From Palsa-459 sp035510855 (GTDB lineage Bacteria > Actinomycetota > Acidimicrobiia > Acidimicrobiales > RAAP-2), in the NCBI GenBank assembly GCA_035510855.1, contig DATKGG010000076.1:1-28769 (forward strand): 28,769 nucleotides of DNA. The letters run 5' to 3'. How positions within the stretch are numbered: position 1 is the first letter of the stretch; each line of letters starts with the position of its first letter. The notes under the pieces were generated by a model. The model made no database searches, was not told the DNA's origin, and was given only the letters and a program-made list of their open reading frames with translations. The position numbers and the translations under genes are program-made. Positions 26,793 through 28,769 of this stretch are shown here, piece after piece.

Positions 26793-28089
26793 GGGAGCGA
26801 GCCGAGTCGAACCGACGGTCAAGATGCGCAGGCGTGAGCGTCACCCAGCCGAGGCGGTTCGACGCGTCGAGCGCGAGCGCGTGGCCGCCGATGCCTCGCG
26901 CGATCTCGTCTGGCGCGAGTCGCGGACGCTCGACGATCGAGCGCGTGACGACGCTGCGGCCACGACGCGGACGCGCCACCGAGGTCGTGATCGACTCGTG
27001 GCGTCCCGCGAGATGGCTCAACGCGTCGAGCGTGGCGACGTCGGCGATCCCTCCCAGCACGACCGTCGTCGGGAAGAGCGAGAGGAAGCCGTCGGCGGCG
27101 GCGCCCCATCGCACGCGTGCCTGGCTGAGATCCTGGAGGCACCCGAGCACGATCACTCCTTGGCCCGCTCCCTCGCTCACGATGGATGGGAGCGAGGGGA
27201 GCGGCGCGACGTTCGCGAGCTCGTCGAGCGCGAGCAGCAGCGGCGGACCGTGGTCGTGTCGGTCGTAGGTCGCGTGCACCAGCGCGTCGAGCAGGCCAGC
27301 GACGAGCGGCGCCGTCGCGACCTGGTGCCGCGACGGCGCGACGACGTGCAGCGTGTTGGGGCCCGAGAGGAAGCGCGGGATGTCGAGCGGGGGCGCGGAC
27401 GAGGCGATCCGGGCCGCGTCGGTCCGCCAGGCGCCGAGGACGCCGGCGGTCGTTGACCAGATGCCGGACAGCTCCCGTTCGTCCGTGGACAGCAGGCCGC
27501 TCAACGCCGCGGGTGCCTGGTGCGCCTCGCCACGTTGACGCACCAGCACGCTCAAAGCGTCGCCGCCCTCGCGCAGGTCGACCCATCGGGCGAGGGCGCC
27601 GATGCCGGACCCCTCGAGAGCTGCCGCATGCAGCAGGGGTGCGAGCAGCGCGCCGGCGCGCTCGGACCAGTGGTCGGGGGCCCCCGCACCGCGCGCGCGG
27701 AGGCGCGATGCGTCGACCATCGACGAGGCGGTGAGCACCGCCCCGTCCCACGTCGACGCGGCGTCGATCGGCGACCACCCGACGCGCTGCACGGAGTCGG
27801 GACACTCGACGGTCCCGCTCGGATCGAACATCGCGACGTGCCCCGAGCGAGCGCGCTGTGGCGAGGTCGCGCGCAGCACGTCGTCCTTCGTGGATGTCGT
27901 CACGACCGCCCCGTGAGCGAGCAGCACGTTCGGAATCAGCAGCGAGCTGGTCTTGCCCGAACGCGTCGGTCCGAGCACGAGCACACTGCGCTGCACGCCG
28001 CTGAACACGCTCTTTGTTCCTGCGCGACCGAGATACACACCTCGGTTTGCATCGACCACACGGACAACGGTCGGGCCGCGAAATCGCAA
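26785..28089 (-). CDS. VirD4/TraG-like (T4CP) coupling ATPase without membrane anchor
   Basis: The 434-residue P-loop ATPase resembles type IV coupling proteins. Walker A is GPTRSGKTSSLLIPN (Lys46) and Walker B is LLLALDELANVAPLPSLPSI (Asp289, Glu290), followed by GAGQGVIVLGCLQDLSQ, the TraG/VirD4 C-terminal signature. Conjugative members carry two N-terminal membrane helices of about 100-200 residues; here the P-loop begins almost at the start and no hydrophobic segment is visible, so the protein should be cytosolic. The start is uncertain: TTG 28089 (used here) or GTG 28059, neither with a ribosome binding site. A palindrome containing TTGACA on both strands lies just upstream. No VirB-type genes occur in the window. 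Convergent with the relaxase gene, it suggests a DNA-handling pair. A HerA/FtsK-like role is an alternative. Confidence 0.8.
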   Translation of the reverse strand: MRFRGPTVVRVVDANRGVYLGRAGTKSVFSGVQRSVLVLGPTRSGKTSSLLIPNVLLAHGAVVTTSTKDDVLRATSPQRARSGHVAMFDPSGTVECPDSVQRVGWSPIDAASTWDGAVLTASSMVDASRLRARGAGAPDHWSERAGALLAPLLHAAALEGSGIGALARWVDLREGGDALSVLVRQRGEAHQAPAALSGLLSTDERELSGIWSTTAGVLGAWRTDAARIASSAPPLDIPRFLSGPNTLHVVAPSRHQVATAPLVAGLLDALVHATYDRHDHGPPLLLALDELANVAPLPSLPSIVSEGAGQGVIVLGCLQDLSQARVRWGAAADGFLSLFPTTVVLGGIADVATLDALSHLAGRHESITTSVARPRRGRSVVTRSIVERPRLAPDEIARGIGGHALALDASNRLGWVTLTPAHLDRRFDSARSLS

Positions 28090-28091
28090 AT

Positions 28092-28113
28092 GCTTGACAT
28101 GGGTGTGTCAAGC
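28092..28113. promoter_or_regulatory. Perfect palindrome carrying divergent -35 (TTGACA) elements
   Basis: GCTTGACA / TGTCAAGC, perfect 8-bp arms around TGGGTG, give a consensus -35 on each strand. On the minus strand a TGCGAT is 17 bases further on; on the plus strand TGGACT is at the same distance. It lies between the coupling ATPase (minus) and the H1-like gene (plus) in a noticeably AT-richer stretch, and could be a repressor site governing both directions. Confidence 0.5.
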
Positions 28114-28416
28114 GAGTGGACTTTGCAATGGTCATTCCTGCGGGAGGGGACTATTGATGACACGAGGGACACGACGCGAGTTGCACGTAGTGCGAGCTGC
28201 ACGCCGTTCCTGTCGGGCGAAGCGCCCCAGTGTCACTATGCCTCCGATGGAAGGACCGCGGTCTGCGACCGTGACGTGTACTGCCGGGTGGCAGGGTGCG
28301 CGCGGGCTCGAGGCCAGTTCAGTGCAACTGGTGCAGCAATGCGGAGCTCGAGTGCCGTTGGCAGTCGGGGTGCCGCAGGCTCCACCCTGCGTTACCAGAA
28401 AACCAAGGAGGAAATT
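28114..28416 (+). other. Long non-coding leader / intergenic region before the H1-like gene
   Basis: About 300 bases without a convincing gene. An ATG frame at 28157-28426, preceded by GGGAGGGG, was examined but has only about 57% G+C at third codon positions by eye, unlike every real gene here. A perfect 6-bp hairpin CCAGTT-CAGTGC-AACTGG is at 28314-28331, and GTGC-GAGCT-GCAC is near 28189-28203. If transcription starts after the TTGACA at 28094, the H1-like mRNA has a leader of nearly 300 bases. Confidence 0.4.
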
Positions 28417-28758
28417 GTGGCGATAGCCGCAAAGAAGGCCACGGCCAAGAAGGCCCCGGCCAGAAAGGCTGTCAAGAAGCGCGCGGTAAAGAAGAGGGCT
28501 CCGGCCAAGAAGACCACCGCACGCAAGACGACGGCCCGGAAGACCACGGCCAAGAAGGCAGTCAAGAAGCGCGCGGTCAAGAAGACCGCGGCTCGCAAGA
28601 CCGCCAAGAAGGCCACCGCCAAGAAGACCGGGGCACGCAAGACGACCGCCAAGAAGGTCGCCAAGCGCCGCCCGGCCAAGAAGACAGCCGCTCGCAAGTC
28701 GACGGCTCGCAAGACGACGCGCCGTAGGACCACCAAGAAAGCGGCCAAGCGCGCCTAG
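28417..28758 (+). CDS. Histone H1-like lysine/arginine-rich nucleoid protein
   Basis: The 113-residue protein is almost wholly Lys, Arg, Ala and Thr in short repeats such as ATAKKAPARKA, VKKRAVKK, TTARKTTARKTTAKK and AAKRA, with no folded domain. It resembles the C-terminal tail of eukaryotic H1, the tails of actinobacterial HupB, and bacterial HctB/AlgP-type proteins, which bind DNA or RNA nonspecifically and compact the nucleoid. The N-terminus lacks the HU fold, so it is a stand-alone tail. GTG 28417 is set by the strong AAGGAGG ending five bases upstream, the best ribosome binding site in the window and a contrast with the leaderless genes. The coding DNA is repetitive (AAGAAG, CGCAAGAC units), making length variation by slippage likely. 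It stops at TAG 28756-28758. DNA binding is inferred from charge. Confidence 0.88.
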   Translation: MAIAAKKATAKKAPARKAVKKRAVKKRAPAKKTTARKTTARKTTAKKAVKKRAVKKTAARKTAKKATAKKTGARKTTAKKVAKRRPAKKTAARKSTARKTTRRRTTKKAAKRA

Positions 28759-28769
28759 TGATCGAGCTG

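Noticed and set aside
28278..28416. A frame with closely spaced cysteines (CNWCSNAELECRWQSGC) before the H1-like gene
   Set aside because: No start codon with a ribosome site, a stop just upstream, and it runs out of frame into the H1-like gene; the zinc-finger look is probably chance.
28157..28426. ATG reading frame of 89 codons with a GGGAGGGG site, overlapping the H1-like start
   Set aside because: About 57% G+C at third codon positions by eye, far below the real genes here, and a protein text without recognisable features. Kept as non-coding leader.

Overview
The window is GC-rich bacterial chromosome, very densely coded on both strands, and it reads as an early-branching actinobacterium, most plausibly Acidimicrobiia-like. 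The support is the actinobacterial block secA-prfB-ftsE-ftsX, a single-chain PafB-PafC WYL regulator, an actinobacterial-type fused biotin carboxylase/BCCP subunit, a lysine/arginine-rich H1-like protein, and many genes whose start codon lies 6-9 bases after a TANNNT -10 box (leaderless style). The lineage is inferred from gene content; no ribosomal RNA is present to confirm it.

Layout. 1-3.6 kb: the C-terminal part of an acyl-CoA mutase (methylmalonyl-CoA mutase type), then on the minus strand a biotin carboxylase alpha subunit translationally coupled to an M20 amidohydrolase. 3.6-4.4 kb: the biotin ligase BirA, divergent from the biotin enzyme it would modify. 4.4-10.3 kb: a nucleotide-sugar and glycan cassette (RmlB-like, RmlD, UDP-glucose dehydrogenase, UDP-glucuronate decarboxylase, two family 2 glycosyltransferases). 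The second glycosyltransferase is broken by one in-frame TAG. 10.3-16.1 kb: a probable structured RNA or leader, then secA, prfB, ftsE and ftsX. 16.1-19.4 kb: msrB, an RmlA-like nucleotidyltransferase and dxs. 19.5-22.2 kb: tldD and tldE/pmbA. 22.2-23.1 kb: a promoter followed by strong hairpins, a frameshifted coding remnant, and a zinc-ribbon FmdB-family gene with a perfect CIRCE (HrcA) operator in front of it. 23.1-25.6 kb: moaC and the fused pafBC. 25.6-28.1 kb: a TrwC-type relaxase-domain gene convergent with a VirD4/TraG-like coupling ATPase, with no other conjugation gene in view. 28.1-28.77 kb: a palindromic operator region and the H1-like protein.

How the parts connect. Carboxylase, biotin ligase and mutase fit propionyl-CoA to succinyl-CoA metabolism. 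The sugar cassette can make dTDP-rhamnose precursors (RmlA-like, RmlB-like, RmlD; RmlC is not here) and UDP-xylose (Ugd plus decarboxylase) for surface glycans. SecA, FtsEX and RF2 are housekeeping.

The most notable points are: (1) the CIRCE-controlled FmdB-family gene, which resembles the HrcA-coregulated redox chaperone Ruc (Rv0991c) of Mycobacterium tuberculosis; (2) the reduced relaxase plus soluble coupling-ATPase pair next to a DNA-damage regulator and a nucleoid protein; (3) two non-coding stretches with tetraloop-type and long perfect hairpins; (4) the amber codon in the glycosyltransferase; (5) an RmlB-like enzyme whose catalytic Thr-Asp-Glu motif reads Thr-Cys-Glu.
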